Source: Epiperipatus broadwayi
Taxonomy: Eukaryota > Onychophora > Udeonychophora > Euonychophora > Peripatidae
Direction of reading: 5' to 3'
Assembly (NCBI GenBank): GCA_028023455.1
Contig: JAQFVV010006313.1
Span: forward strand, 3,203,147 to 3,267,146
Length of the DNA stretch: 64,000 nucleotides
Positions 24,300 through 36,250 of this stretch are shown here, piece after piece. Positions within the stretch are counted from its first letter, which is position 1; every line of letters begins with the position of its first letter. The notes beneath the pieces are model-generated. The model had not been told where the DNA came from, ran no database searches, and saw only the letters and a program-made list of their open reading frames with translations. Both the position numbers and the translations under genes were made by a program.

Positions 24300-26720
24300 T
24301 ATTGTGAAGTGGAAAATAGGGTTTTAAGTGAGAATATTCAGAAGAATAAAATTAATAGAAATATGAGAATTAGTTAAAGTGTAAAAGAAAGGAAAAAGCA
24401 TGCAGAGAATATAAAAGTGCTATTAAAACAAAGAAAGTGAAAAAGTTGTTAATTTTAAATGGGAAAACTATTTTTAAAAAGAAGATGACTAAATAGACAA
24501 ATATAGAATGAAATTAAATAGTAATTTATTGGAGGAGGTTAATAAATGTGGAAGAAATAGAAGTAAAAATTTTGGTAATATATTAAAAGAAGAAATGTAG
24601 GGGGAGAGAAAAATAGTATTACTAAATGATAAGACAAAAGTGTGTAGCTCTAGAGAAGAATCAGAGACAATCTTAAATAATTATGTAATGGATATAGAAA
24701 GATGTTAGATGTGAAGAACAAATTGATAACAAACATAAAAGCACAAAGTAATGTAAACATTAAGATTAAAACAGGCAAAACTTTCCATGCAGTAGTCTGA
24801 TTAAGTGCCAGAAAGGATGCAAGAATGTATGTGAATAAATCCCTATCTAGTGGATAAAAAATGGTGATCATGCTAAATATTAACTTTACAGAAAATGAAT
24901 TGAATGAGGCCGGAAAAAATTGAAAAGTGAAAGGCAAGAAGTTTAGATGGGTGGGGAGCAGAGATGGTGATGAATTTAAAAAATAGGATAAAATTAAATT
25001 TATTATCATGTTTTAATAATATGGCACAGAACAGAGAATTTTAGATAACTGTAATAATACAAGAATAAGGCTATTATTTAATGTAAAGGGTAAGAATCAT
25101 AGAAAGTTAAACAATTCTAGACTGATAACAGTAATATCACTGTTATATAATGTGTTTATGTATATGGTAGCTGAAAATGTGGCAAAATATATGGAAGAAA
25201 ATAATATAGTAGGAGAAATACAAGGAAGTTTTAGGATGTGTAAAAGTATAAAAGATATTATTTGTAGTTACACAACTTATAGATATAAGTAGGAATACAA
25301 ATAAACAGTTATAGATATAGGAAAGCATATGTTAAAGTAAATAAAATAGATTATGGATAAGTTTAGTAAATTTAAAGCTTTAGTGAACCTTAGTAAGAGA
25401 TTGTATAAAAATAATTATTATACATATTAATTACGAAATATAGAATCAATTAGAGTTAAAAGTAAGGTGGGAATAAGGCAATGATGTCCTATGTCACCTG
25501 TTTAGTTTTTGATATATTTGAGAGAAATGGAGATAGCAATAGAAAAACTAGGAATAGGAATAGAGATACCATTAATAGATGTATTAGAGAGTGCATATAT
25601 TATCAAGTCTTTTATTTGCTGATAATATTTTCTTGTGCACAGAAAATAAAGAACAAATGGATGTTATGCTAAAGCCATGTGCAAGGATAGGAAAAAATGG
25701 AGATTAAATTTTGTAAAACAAAATTAAAAGTAATGATTATAAATGCAGGTGTAAGAGAAAAAAAGAAGAATTTTTATCATGGGATATAAAATTAAATGTG
25801 GTGAATAGGTATAACTATTTGGGAATCATCTTAACAAATTAGAAAAATTGCTTGGATGAATGGGAGAAAAAGTTGATAAAGGAAGCAAAAAAAGAAAGGG
25901 ACTGATAAAGAAATTAATAGTGTTTTCATAGAATAAATATGATATGGCAAGAATTGTATGGAAGGGAATGGCAGTAGCAGGGCTAACTTATGGAAATGGT
26001 ACATTATGTGTTAGTAAATGGGTGTTATTTTAGAAAAAGTACAAATAGAACAAGGAAGACATGCATTATTAGCAGATGTAAGGACAGCAAAGGAGGCAAT
26101 TCAAGAAGAAATGGGATAGTCAATTTTTTTATATGAGAGATGCAAGAAGCAAAATGAAAATGTTTGGCAAATTGCAATTTATGGCTAATAAGAGAATAGC
26201 CAACATAGTATTTAATTGGGTTATGAGTAAATGTCAGGCAACAAGATGGGTAAGAAAGGTAATACAGTATGCAGACGATTTGGATAAACACTTTATTTTG
26301 GTATACTTATATAAAAGATTGGATGATTGTGTTAGGAGAATTGCTGAGTTTTATAGTGGTGAGGAATGAGACAGAAGAATAGGTGCAATAATAATAAATA
26401 GGGAGTTGGAAAGATGGAGAACTAGTATGGTGAGTAAAAAGACTTTATATATATATATATTGGTGTGAGTTAATTCATAATAATAGCAAGGAAAGTACTT
26501 TATTGTTTAAGACTTGAACAGGATTGTTAGTATCAAGAGATTAAACACATAATTGAAGATGTGGGTGATTTATTCTGCAAGTTATGTAAGGGAGGAGGCA
26601 TAGAAAATATTAGGCATATGTTGATTGAAATGTAAAGTTTTACAAGCAGAAAGGGCACAAATAATGAAGTTATGGGAGAATAAATATAAACAAAGTGATT
26701 ATTTGGTTCTTGGTTTTTAT
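24300..26720 (+). pseudogene. decayed non-LTR retrotransposon reverse transcriptase (LINE)
   Basis: Read across frames on the plus strand, RT landmarks appear in the right order despite many stops: a pre-RT segment like NKCGRNRSKNFGN, KKLKS...GLDGWGAEM, a VGIRQ.CPMSPV box (motif B region, ~25,465), a weak remnant of the catalytic region near 25,615, then YLGI-like NYLGII (~25,815). A CKLCKGGGIENIRHMLIE zinc-knuckle-like C-terminus lies near 26,575. The catalytic YADD motif and most frames are lost. It is a neutral fossil, interrupted by a hammerhead-repeat remnant at 24,762. The clade is uncertain. Confidence 0.65.
24762..24868 (-). repeat. fragment of hammerhead-bearing repeat inside the LINE fossil
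   Basis: AAAACAGGCAAAACTTTCCATG...GTGCCAGAAAGGATGCAAGA...AAATCCCTATCTAGTG matches the distal part of the repeat unit at 14.0 kb. The ribozyme region itself is absent. Confidence 0.5.
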
Positions 26721-28548
26721 ACTGAATTTGTTAAAAGATAAGGGATAATTAATATAAAGGCCATAAAGGGGCCAAAGTTAATGTTGTAGAAATGGGATGG
26801 AGCAAGATAGAGAAGAATATGAAAAATCCTAGAGTAGGAAATTGAAAGAAAAGATAAGATGGCTAACAAGTTTCTCTGGGCATAGTGGCTGAGAGATTCA
26901 TGTCTCCAAAAAAAAGTCATAGTATACCACATTACATGATAATGTCTGAACTTGCCACATAATAATAAAAATACGAATTTATGTTTATGAATTGTGCCAG
27001 GTGTTAGTAAAAAGTCATAGGAATGTGGCATCATTACAAATAAATATTAGGTTCTTCTCATGAAAAATTATAAAATCAATAATAAAATGTACCAGAAGCC
27101 AGTTTATTTTATTAACAATTCCTGAGCTTTGGACATTCATCCACATCAACAGCTTTAGGTTGCTTGAAATTGTTCATTTTTTGAGCTACGGTGATAATTT
27201 TACACTTGTTTGAAAGCTTAGAAAATGTCCTGTAAGATGTTACTCTCTTTTGAATTATTTTACAAGGTAAAAAATCAATAATAGGGATGTTTTAAGTCTA
27301 ACAAAAGTAGAAAGATGTCCATTCTCAATGCTAATTGGCTGATGATTATTTGGTCAAAAAAAGACTGCCAATAAATAATTTTCACTGCTGAAAGCGAAAA
27401 TATATGTTTTGAAGTGTTATTATTATTATTTTTTGTACATATTATAAATTATTTTCATAAAATATGCTGAAAATATAGTTATTTTACAAAAGTAGTAACA
27501 TTTTATTTAAAAAATTTATACTTATACATGAATGTAAATTAAGTCAAATTAAAAAAGAAACCAGTAAATAGCAACGATTTTGATATCTGTCAAAAGTTTA
27601 GATTGCCCCAAGCTGTTTATTTGATTTTCTAACAAAAATTAATGTTTTAGAACATTTTTCTGGCATTTATTTACATATTATAATGTATTTTGGTAAAATA
27701 TGCTGAAAATATAATTATTTTTAGAAATATGGTAAGATTTTAATAAAAAAAATTCTTAACTTTTATAATAATGTAAATTGAGGAGGGAAATCAATGATGT
27801 TGCATCATCCTGTAATTTTCTAAGATTTTTTTTTATATATATTTTCTGCTATTGAATATTTTTATAATTATAAATAAACATTTATTTAAAAAAAAAACTT
27901 TTGTTTACTTTCATAACCTGACAAATTATTAATATACTTTTTACAAATGAAACTAAAATGAATATAATATTAAAAGATGAATATATTTTTACTCTTGATT
28001 CTGTAATTGACCAATCAAAAGTTTAGAGTTTTACCTCACTCAGCCAACTGGAATTTTCATCATGGAGAAGGTTAATTGTATTGTCTCCTAATTATTTTGG
28101 AAAATAAAAGAAAAACATTAGAGTTCACTGTTCAGATTTGTTAGCAAGAGCATAACACAATGTCTTTTAAGCATAGTCATGAAAATTTCACATGTTCTTC
28201 ATGATAATAAGTTGAGTTTGAAATAATATTAATGTGAATAGGTAAATCAATCACTCTTTATGAATAATGATTTATATTGAAAAAGTTTCTTACATAAATT
28301 GAAATGCATATGAGTAGAAATTTAATTAAGTTGAAAAAGTGATCATATGATGCATAATAGAGAAAAACAATTTCATCATTTTGTTTGCTTTAAGATATTG
28401 AATTGAAGAGAAAAGTCATGTTCTTTCCTTCCTAAAGTAAAATACAATCTGAAATAAATTATGGAAAAGGAGAGAGTTACCTATGTTTGAATGGGAAGGA
28501 AGCTAATGAAGTATCTGTCACACCAAAATTGATCAAAACAAATCTATA
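26721..28548. other. AT-rich DNA with an old direct repeat
   Basis: Part of 26,721-27,020 may still belong to the LINE fossil. Around 27,437 and 27,672 the words ACATATTATAA...AAAATATGCTGAAAATATA recur, giving a degenerate direct repeat with a ~235-bp period. Nothing else is recognisable. Confidence 0.45.
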
Positions 28549-28782
28549 ATGGCAATGTTGCAGAACTTTATGATTAAGATCAATGAAAGCCAAGAAATAT
28601 TAAGAGATCTAATGAATAAGCTCAATGGAAGTCAATAAATATTGGAACAAGAATTGAAACAAGGCCAGAAATTGTTAGTCATGAATATAAAAGAGAATTC
28701 ATACACATTACAGAATAAGTTCAAATATGAAATCAAGCAGGTTGACATGCATATACAATTATTTAAATTTAAATGTGTATTT
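28549..28782 (+). pseudogene. short Gln/Glu/Lys-rich helical reading frame, broken
   Basis: The plus-strand frame from the ATG at 28,549 reads MAMLQNFMIKINESQEILRD and continues in the same amphipathic style after an in-frame stop near 28,636 (LEQELKQGQKLL). The composition suggests a coiled coil, as in some retroelement Gag-like proteins, but no family can be named. Low confidence that it was ever a gene. Confidence 0.25.
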
Positions 28783-29861
28783 TAAAATTTCCAATGAAAT
28801 TAAAATAAATTTTCTAGAATGTAATATTAATTGCAATTTATGTTGGAATTAAGCTTTGATTCACATTTTAAATTGCCTTTTGAAGAGTAGATATTAACTA
28901 TTTTTTTAGGTAGTCATGTTGTATGATCTTTCAAAATAGATCTTCCTGAGTGTGTACATTTTTTTTCTTTTTATATAAGAGAAATGTTTATTAAATAAGA
29001 CCTATTCTGAAATAAGCAATATGTAAATGAAAAGAACATGTTTCAAAAAATAAATAAATAAATAAAGAGCAAAGGGTTCTTTCTTAAGACATGAATTGTT
29101 GTACATGTTGTTTTTGATGACTTAATACCCAGTCGCTGTTGTTATGTGATATGCTCCAGGTATATGCTTTATAAAAGTTATCAAGCAATCATTATTGTAA
29201 GTAAATTCATTTTAAATATCAATTATATATACATGTATACAAATAGATTCATGCACATATAAATGTAATTTATTGTTTATACTTTTTTCAATGTCTCTAT
29301 TGTGCTAGAAAAATTTTTCTTTCCCCATTTTTTTTTGGAAATTACAAATTGCAAATACATATTTAATACAAAGCTAGTCCACATGTCATATGTAATCCCT
29401 GTAGGTATGAAACACATTTTCTTTAAAATCTGGTGATTCATAAAAAGAAAATATCAAAATAGATTAATTATGATTCTTTTAAGACAAGACAATCAAAGAG
29501 TATACTAAAGTATTATCTTTTATATTTAAGTTTACAACTAAGTAATTGCGCTGTGATTTCAATAATTAATAATCCTATATATAAAAAAATTATAATGTAT
29601 ATATTGTGCAGACAGTTTAGGTAGGGATTAATATGTAGCTATTTTTTAAAAAAATTATGTTATTTTTTTTTAATATGTAATTGTGATTTTATAGGTGGTA
29701 TGAGTTCAAACTTAATAATCAATAAAGCAAGTCATATATAATGTAGCATTATTTTTGAAAAGGTTACATTCATAAATATGTATTATATGGAGTGTACAAA
29801 GAGCTAAAACAAGCTCTTATTTAATAAGTGCAGTAAGAGAAAATATTTAAAATCTATATCT
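28783..29861. other. AT-rich DNA, nothing recognised
   Basis: No gene or element recognised. Confidence 0.4.
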
Positions 29862-30060
29862 AGAATATTGCTATCCCCAGATCAATTGGTTTTGAGCTTA
29901 TGGATCACTTCAGTGAAGAGCTAGAACAATCAGGCACTAAATCTAAAATATCAACTCAAAACCCAGCACTTATTTTATATGTAACTATTGAGAAGAAAAT
30001 CTGAACTTTTTAGACATAAAAATGTCTTTAAATCCAACTATCTAACTCAAATCATTAAAG
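29862..30060 (-). repeat. decayed type-2 hammerhead repeat
   Basis: Matches the minus-oriented repeat at 32,598-32,760: ATCCCCAGA...GGTTTTGAGCTTATGGATCACTTCAGTGAAGAG, then CCAACT..CTAACTCAAATCA. On the minus strand box 1 reads CTGAAGT and GAAA has become AAAA, so the ribozyme is dead. It lies downstream of the 3' end of the PLE-B copy. Confidence 0.55.
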
Positions 30061-30849
30061 TAGTAATTGGTTACTCTAAATCACCAGAAATCTAGACATT
30101 GACATCTTTCATTAACTCAAAATATTCTTTTGATGTAGTTGTTTTTTGGGTAATCAATAAAGAAAAAAGATAATGATTAATAAATTAGTCTAAAATAGTT
30201 TTAGATTTAATGGACTCAGATTACATATATGATTTAATTACATATTTAATTAATTGGCCGGATTGCCCTTCAAACAAAATGTTTGCCAATCTTTGCTTTA
30301 GAGTTTTATAAATAGATGAATAATTTCTGTGTGTTTCAATTAGTTTTCTCTTTATATAGGAAAACTAAACATCACAAATAAACAATTAAAATTAACACAT
30401 ATAATTTAATATTTTATTTACATACAATCCTAATCGTTTTGCAAATATTGACAAATTATTAAAATAAAATACGATCAGTCATCTAAATGAACAATGAATA
30501 ATTTACTAAACTTTCTCAATCCCAATTTCTTTTTGTAAGACATCTAACTAAAATTTTAAACAATTCCATCAAATTTTATAAAAACTTTAAGATAAAAGAC
30601 AATTTTAATAGTCTATCAGGACATTAAACTTTTTAATTTACTAAAAACTTTTAAATATTTTATCAATTAAATTTTTTTGTAATTGTCAGGCAAATATATT
30701 TAACAAGTTATTCATTAATTATTGAAAAATTTTACCAAATTGAAAAACTTTAAGTTTGTTTTTTCTTCAATATATAGGCCTATTCTACAGTAATTATTAA
30801 TTTTACTTTATGTTGATTAGAATCTAATATTTTTATACTGAAAATTAAA
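30061..30849. other. AT-rich DNA, nothing recognised
   Basis: Possibly part of the PLE-B 3' flank; no clear match. Confidence 0.3.
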
Positions 30850-31039
30850 TCAGTAAAAAATATAAATTTAAATTTATAATAACAATAAACTTGTTATTAT
30901 TGAGTATTATGATAAGTTAACTAACTATTGATGTTCAAAATTTTTATAATATAAACATGCTTTTAACATATTACTACTAAAATTAAAGTGCTACTTTCAG
31001 TTCAGCAGTTAGATGTATGATTGTATATATGGATATATT

Positions 31040-32200
31040 TTGAAATGTAAATAGTGTTTCATTATTTGGACAATGGAACACATGAATCTTTTTTCTTGAT
31101 AGACTGTGAATCCTTTGACATCACACAAGCCATTTTATATATTTTGTTGTATCTTTCAGTACAGATTGTTCTCATACCAGTGGGAATGAAAATGTGACCT
31201 GTAGCGACATCATGATTGAGAAAGATCAATCTGTATTTGTTATTCTGTTTGGCTGTGTTGTACAAATATGTATACTGGGAAATTCTCTTGGCTGTATTTG
31301 CCAGATATTTGCTATAACATACAGAACTACAGGATGGGGCACTGTATGTGATTTTATAGATGATGCGAGGAGAGCACTCACCTGATATTTTGTCTTTTGA
31401 GTTGTTGTTAAGCTGTTTAGAGATAAAGGCAATTTAAAGCTTATACTGTATGGGTTAGTGCATATATCCCTTAAAATTTTTGCAATGCTAGTGATATATG
31501 AAAGGATTATCCATGATTTAAATAAATCATTTATGTTTTTTGCATTGATATAAAATTTTTAGATTGTCTTTATTTGCATATTATCCGAGACTTATGAGGT
31601 CAATGATGTAAGCATTGATGTTGTTTTTCCTATGCAAATCATACTTGCATAAATTTTGTTTGTATACAAGAAATTTTTGAAACCTGTGAGTTTGTGTTCT
31701 AAATGAATTGTTGACTTGAGATAAATGGCTCCTCTTATTTAGATAAGTTTTAAATTCATTTTAAAGTCAAGTTTCTAACTGTTTTTTTTTTCAGATGTAT
31801 ATATTTAAAAAATAATCCCATGATATTTGACTTCAATTTCATAGCCCATTGTAGAGGTGATGTTTTTTCAAGGTCCACACACATGATTTGATCTGATTTT
31901 CTGATTCACTTATAAACACTTTTGTTATAGTTCTCCTTTACCTCAGAAGTGGACTTTTTCAGATTCCTTCTTTAACTGATCAGACTGAGCATTGTTTTCT
32001 GCTGGCCAATAAACATGAAGCAATGATCACTGAATCCAAATGCTCCCAGGAGGTCAGAGATATGGCTGTAAAAGGTAAGCCTATTGGAGGAAAGAAGGAG
32101 AATGTCTGTCTAACCCACAAAGATGGTACATGTTCTCCAGGAGAAGCCATGCTAACCTAAACAGCAGTAAGCATTCTTACAATAGCAATATTCTATTTGT
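31040..32200 (-). pseudogene. PLE-B RT C-terminal part and endonuclease, decayed
   Basis: Minus strand. Near 32,120 a TIFVG remnant sits where the YVDD loop ends. Then LEHKLTGFKNFLYTNKIYAS aligns with VHKLASLNSFLYRNHHFCKF of PLE-A, and SYITSIAKILRDI with PFIHSIAKQLINK. The endonuclease tail GHIFIPTGMRTICTERYNKI leads to KKKDSC, matching RKDSC of PLE-A. Stops and frameshifts are frequent. Identification rests on this colinear similarity. Confidence 0.7.
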
Positions 32201-32386
32201 CCACACAGCTAGGCAAGTCCACATAAAAACTATATGCTTCTAAGACTACTGCTGACTCAAAACAGGCTGTCTGGCACAGACAGAAGAGTCATTCTCCCTA
32301 TCTGTGAGCCAAGTTATCAGGTGTAGCTGGAAGTGGCACATTGTTAAGACCCAGATCTAAGTCCACAGTAGAACTATATTATTCTG

Positions 32387-32442
<56 letters not shown>

Positions 32443-32597
32443 ATAATAACAAGTCAGATGTCACATGACATATATAGCTTGCACTTACAAATATGTAAAA
32501 TTAAGAGCGTGCTAATAGCTCTAAACAAGCTTTTTTTTTTTATTTATGATAAATGCTACTACAAGAGAAGACATTCAAATCATTTTTATCTTGGATT

Positions 32598-32652
32598 GTC
32601 CCATCCCCAGACTGGTTTCGACCTATGGGTCTCTTCAGTGAGGAGTTGGGAC
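32598..32652 (-). ncRNA. hammerhead ribozyme, type 2, intact core
   Basis: Minus strand 5' to 3': GTCCC (outer stem I), AACT, CCTCA (inner stem I), CTGAAGA, GACC-CATA-GGTC (stem II), GAAA, CCAGT, C (cleavage), TGGGG, AT, GGGAC. All consensus core bases (CUGANGA, GAAA, C17) are present. Stem I pairs as GTCCC/GGGAC and CCTCA/TGGGG around an internal loop, as in natural tertiary-stabilised hammerheads. Stem III is only two pairs, typical of retroelement hammerheads that act best as dimers. Confidence 0.75.
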
Positions 32653-33232
32653 ATTAGATTTAAAAAACCAACTCAAGCAAAGCATTTATCTAAAAGTTAA
32701 TTGTTAGAAGAAGATCTGAAACTTTTAGACATTTACATGTCTTTAAAGTCAGCTCTCCAACTGAAAAAATCATATGGGCCTGAACTTAATTCAGATACTC
32801 CATATATTAGTAGGCTTAGCCATTAAATTTAGCCAAAGCCACAACAGCAAAATAATAATAGTAATAATAACAAGTCAGATGTCACATGACATATATAGCT
32901 TGCACTTACAAATATGTAAAATTAAGAGCGTGCTAATAGCTCTAAAAAAGCTTTTTTTTTTATTTATAATAAATGCTACTACAAGAGAAGACAATCAAAT
33001 CATTTTTATCTTGGATTGTTATTATTACTATTATTATTTTGCTGTTGTGGCTTTGGCTAAATTTAATGGCTAAGCCTACTAATATATGGAGTATCTGAAT
33101 TAAGTTCAGGCCCATATGATTTTTTTCAGTTGGAGAGCTGAGAGACATGTAGATGTCTAAAAGTTTCAGATATTCTTCTAACAATTAACTTTTAGATAAA
33201 GGCTTTGCTTGAGTTGGTTTTTTAAATCTAAT

Positions 33233-33287
33233 GTCCCAACTCCTCACTGAAGAGACCCATAGGTTGAAACCGGTCTGGGATGGGGAC
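33233..33287 (+). ncRNA. hammerhead ribozyme, type 2, intact core (inverted partner)
   Basis: Plus strand: GTCCC, AACT, CCTCA, CTGAAGA, GACC-CATA-GGTT, GAAA, CCGGT, C, TGGGA, TG, GGGAC. The core is complete. Stem II has one G-U pair, and stem III is the self-complementary ACCGGT (3 pairs). Outer stem I GTCCC/GGGAC is kept. Base changes from the minus-strand partner fall in pairing-tolerant positions. Confidence 0.75.
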
Positions 33288-33390
33288 AATCCAAGATAAA
33301 AATGATTTGAATGTCTTCTCTTGTAGTAGCATTTATCATAAATAAATAAAAAAAATCCTTGTTTAGAGCTATTAGCACGCTCTTAATTAT

Positions 33391-33879
33391 ATATATATAT
33401 AAAATAAATACTATATTAATTGTAATACTGGTACTAGTATTGTCTTATATAAGTTATGTATATATTTCAGACAAAACCCAACAGATTTTTGTGCAGTCAG
33501 ACAAAAGAATTTTTATATTTTTTCCCTCACATCTGGTAAAAAATAAGAGCATAAACACATGAATAGGCACTTATACAGATATTTGTTTAACTTTATGAAT
33601 CAGGGATTATTAAATCACATATAAATATTGCCCACATCAAAAGATTCTGGCACAGTAGAACTAAAGAATTTTTCTCCACAGCTGGAAAAATACAAATGGC
33701 TGCCCAACCTAACTGAATTTGATGTAGTCAGACAAAGTAATATTTTTCTTCACTTTTGGAAAAATAACAAAAAAATTTGACCAGGATATAAATATTTTGA
33801 TCAAATATTATTCCCAAATTTTGAGAGCACAATGCTGCAAAGTGTTCCACTTAGTGGAAACCAAGTAGACCATCCACTT
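33391..33879. other. insert of uncertain origin within PLE-B
   Basis: AT-rich. Three degenerate repeats of an AGTCAGACAAAAGAATTTTT...CTGG.AAAAATA word occur at about 33,495, 33,655 and 33,727. No protein family recognised. Confidence 0.35.
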
Positions 33880-34935
33880 CTCCATTTTTAATGCTACTAT
33901 TTTTTTCTCAATCCATTTTAACACTTTATTATAAAATCTTTTGGTGTGGATTTTAGTTGATTTGCTCCAAATCTTAAATTATGTTAATAGATAGGTTATG
34001 TGACATAGAATGATAAACTTTTATATCTAATGAAGCTATCATGTGTTCAGTTTTTTTAATTTTCTCTAGACATTCAACTGATGACTTTATTATGTAAGTT
34101 CCAAAACCAATGTCTTCAATTAATCAATATGCTATTTTCTTTGCTGCTTTATAGTAACATATCTCACTAAAATCTATCATAAGTCTAAGCAGCTGGATGT
34201 ATTTATGCATTTTAATATTTGCAAACATGCACAACAGTATGGCTGATGTTAGGTGCATTAATAAATACTCAGACCATTTGTATGCTTTAGTGTAGTATCT
34301 TCTCAAAATCGTAGTCATAAATTTATCTTTTAAATATTTTGTTTTATAAGTATTGATGTTTTTAAAGTGTAAATTAGTGATTTGCAAGTTCATGTTTTGT
34401 GTTTAATTGTTATTATTTAACAACACCAGCCATTTGCTTTTGTCATTATTAATGCATACGATATTATTGCTTTTAAAAAAAAAATGATTTGTTTCATTTA
34501 TCTTTTCAAGATGATTCTTTATTTCTTTAGCCATATGAATTATCTTAAGCAATTTTGTGATTTTATCTACATCTTTTCCTAACATTTTTTTGATTTTCTT
34601 TACTATGTCAGTCATAAATTCCATTCTTCCAGATTTCACCATTGAATTTGAGACAAGTTTTGATAAGTTATTAATTAATTTAGGGATCATAATCACTGTT
34701 AAATTTACCCAACCATCAGTCGTTTTATTTTCCAGAATGATGCCTTATTTTTTATGAGAAAATTTAAATGTTTATCATGTTTATCGTTTAATTTTAATGT
34801 GAAGATTCTGTATTTACTCTCAATATCAGGAGGAGTTTTATAACTTATCTCCATATGTTTCTGTTGGCATATTATTTGTTTTAGATTTCTGCAACAGTTT
34901 TGAATAATTTTGTGCATCAACACCTCCTTCAAATT
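33880..34935 (-). pseudogene. PLE-B RT N-terminal part, decayed
   Basis: Minus strand, in several frames: KIIQNCCRNLKQ (cf. KIIPNCCRVKID of PLE-A), NHFFFKSNNIVCINNDKSKW (cf. QFMCEHDIVCMKEDKGNR), LCMFANIKMHKYIQLLRLMI (cf. RIFANVKFHKRDRPLHLMMD), then SLDIKVYHSM at RT motif A. Order and spacing match PLE-A. The catalytic Asp of motif A seems preserved, but stops and frameshifts make it a fossil. Confidence 0.7.
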
Positions 34936-35339
34936 TTTAATTATTTTTGCACAATTATATATTTCTGTGTTTATTCAAACGTTATAACAAGTCCGAACAG
35001 ATTTAAATTTAAACATGATTTTACAAAACAATATCTTTCACATTTAACAACTATTGATTTAATGAAATTTTAAAATCATCTTGTTTAGTAAATGTGTTTC
35101 CATATTTATTCTTCCCTTTTCATTAAATAATATAATTCATATAAACTCATTATAATCGAGTAATATGAAAAAATAGCAAGTGAAGTTTAAAGTTTTTATA
35201 ATACATAAGCATGCTTTTGATATTATTGCCAGAATCATAGTTTTGTTTTTAATTTAGAAATTAAGACTATGTTATATTGATATAATTTGACATGTAAATG
35301 AGGCTTAATATGTAAATGTGACATATAAATATTCAATTT

Positions 35340-35720
35340 TTCAACAAAGGAATAATAGAATGTCGATCATTTGTGACTGCACAGGCCTCTTTATATTTTC
35401 TTTTTAAGTCATCTCTTTTGACACAGATTGTTTTCACATTGGCGGGAGTGAATTTCTGGCCCATAGTGAGCATGTGATCATGAAATATTTATTTGTATTT
35501 GCTACTCTGTTTGACTTTGTTGTAGAAGTACATATGCTGAGCAATTGTCATGAATTTATTTGCTCAAGATTCATCATAATATACAAAACTACAGGGTAGG
35601 GCACTCCATATGATTTTCTAAAAGATTTGAGGATTGGACTCATCTGGTATTTCATCTTTTGGCTTGTTTAGTAAGCTGTTTATTCTGGCAGTAATATGTT
35701 GAAAGCATGCTTATGCATTA
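35340..35720 (-). mobile_element. PLE-B 3' fragment (tandem upstream copy)
   Basis: Nucleotide match to the endonuclease end of PLE-B at 31,080-31,440, for example ACAAAACTACAGGGTAGGGC against ACAGAACTACAGGATGGGGC. It lies directly 5' of the PLE-B copy on the same strand, as expected for a PLE pseudo-LTR. Confidence 0.7.
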
Positions 35721-35814
35721 TAAAAATGTTGCACTTCATTGTTACTTTTTCATATTATTTGATAATAATGGGTTTATAAAAATTACATTATTTAATGAAA
35801 ACAATAGTAAAATT

Positions 35815-36250
35815 TAAAATTATTTAATAAATATGGAAACACATTTACTAAACAAAATGGCTTTTAAATTACTTAACTCAATAACAGTTAGACATAAAAG
35901 ATAGTTTTCTAAAATCATGTTTATATTTAAGTGATCCCAAATTATTGTAACATTTGGATAAACATAGAAATATATAATTGTGCAAAAATAATTAAAAATA
36001 TGAAGATGTTATTGCTCAAAATTATTCAAAACTGCTGTAGGAATTTCAAACAAGAAATATATCAACAAAAACATATAAGGACAAATTATAACATTCTCCT
36101 GATGTTGAGAATAAATGCAGAATTTTCATATTAAACGGTAAATATGATAACAATTTGAATTATCTCATGAAAAATAACAAGGTATCATTCTGGAAAATAA
36201 AATGATTAATAGTTGGGTAAATTTAACAGGGATTATGTCACTTAAACCAA
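35815..36250 (+). mobile_element. PLE-B 5' fragment, inverted
   Basis: Inverted match to the 5' end of PLE-B (34,690-35,110). Encodes IPNYCNIWINIEIYNCAKII, which aligns with IPNCCRVKIDRSIYNFDKIK of PLE-A, followed by KIIQNCCRNFKQEIYQQKHI. It ends near AACAGGGATTATG. Gives PLE-B the same head-to-head junction seen in PLE-A. Confidence 0.7.

Larger units (their letters stand above)
32360..33390. repeat. nested direct and inverted repeat with two type-2 hammerheads
   Basis: A ~165-bp block (32,437-32,610: AACAAGTCAGATGTCACATG...GCACTTACAAATATG) is repeated directly at 32,854-33,018. The block between them (32,598-32,850, with the minus-strand ribozyme) is repeated inverted at 33,019-33,290 (plus-strand ribozyme). 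A final inverted piece ends with GAGCTATTAGCACGCTCTTA. A TA run (32,388-32,438) flanks it. It appears to be a composite of at least three insertions or template switches of one HHR repeat. Confidence 0.75.
30850..35110 (-). mobile_element. Penelope-like retroelement B (older family), interrupted
   Basis: On the minus strand the 5' end lies near 35,110 and the 3' end near 30,850. Protein similarity to PLE-A is visible along its length. Its terminal region (30,850-31,050) matches 35,140-35,340, which lies just upstream of its 5' end beside a second 3' fragment (35,340-35,720). That is the same head-to-tail layout as PLE-A. About 1.5 kb of other sequence (about 32,360-33,880) splits it. Confidence 0.75.

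Noticed and set aside
31194-31385. Plus-strand frame with Cys residues
   Set aside because: Antisense to the PLE-B endonuclease remnant, which explains the sequence better.
32388-32700. 119-codon frame running through a TA repeat
   Set aside because: Crosses a microsatellite and the antisense side of a hammerhead ribozyme; no protein support.
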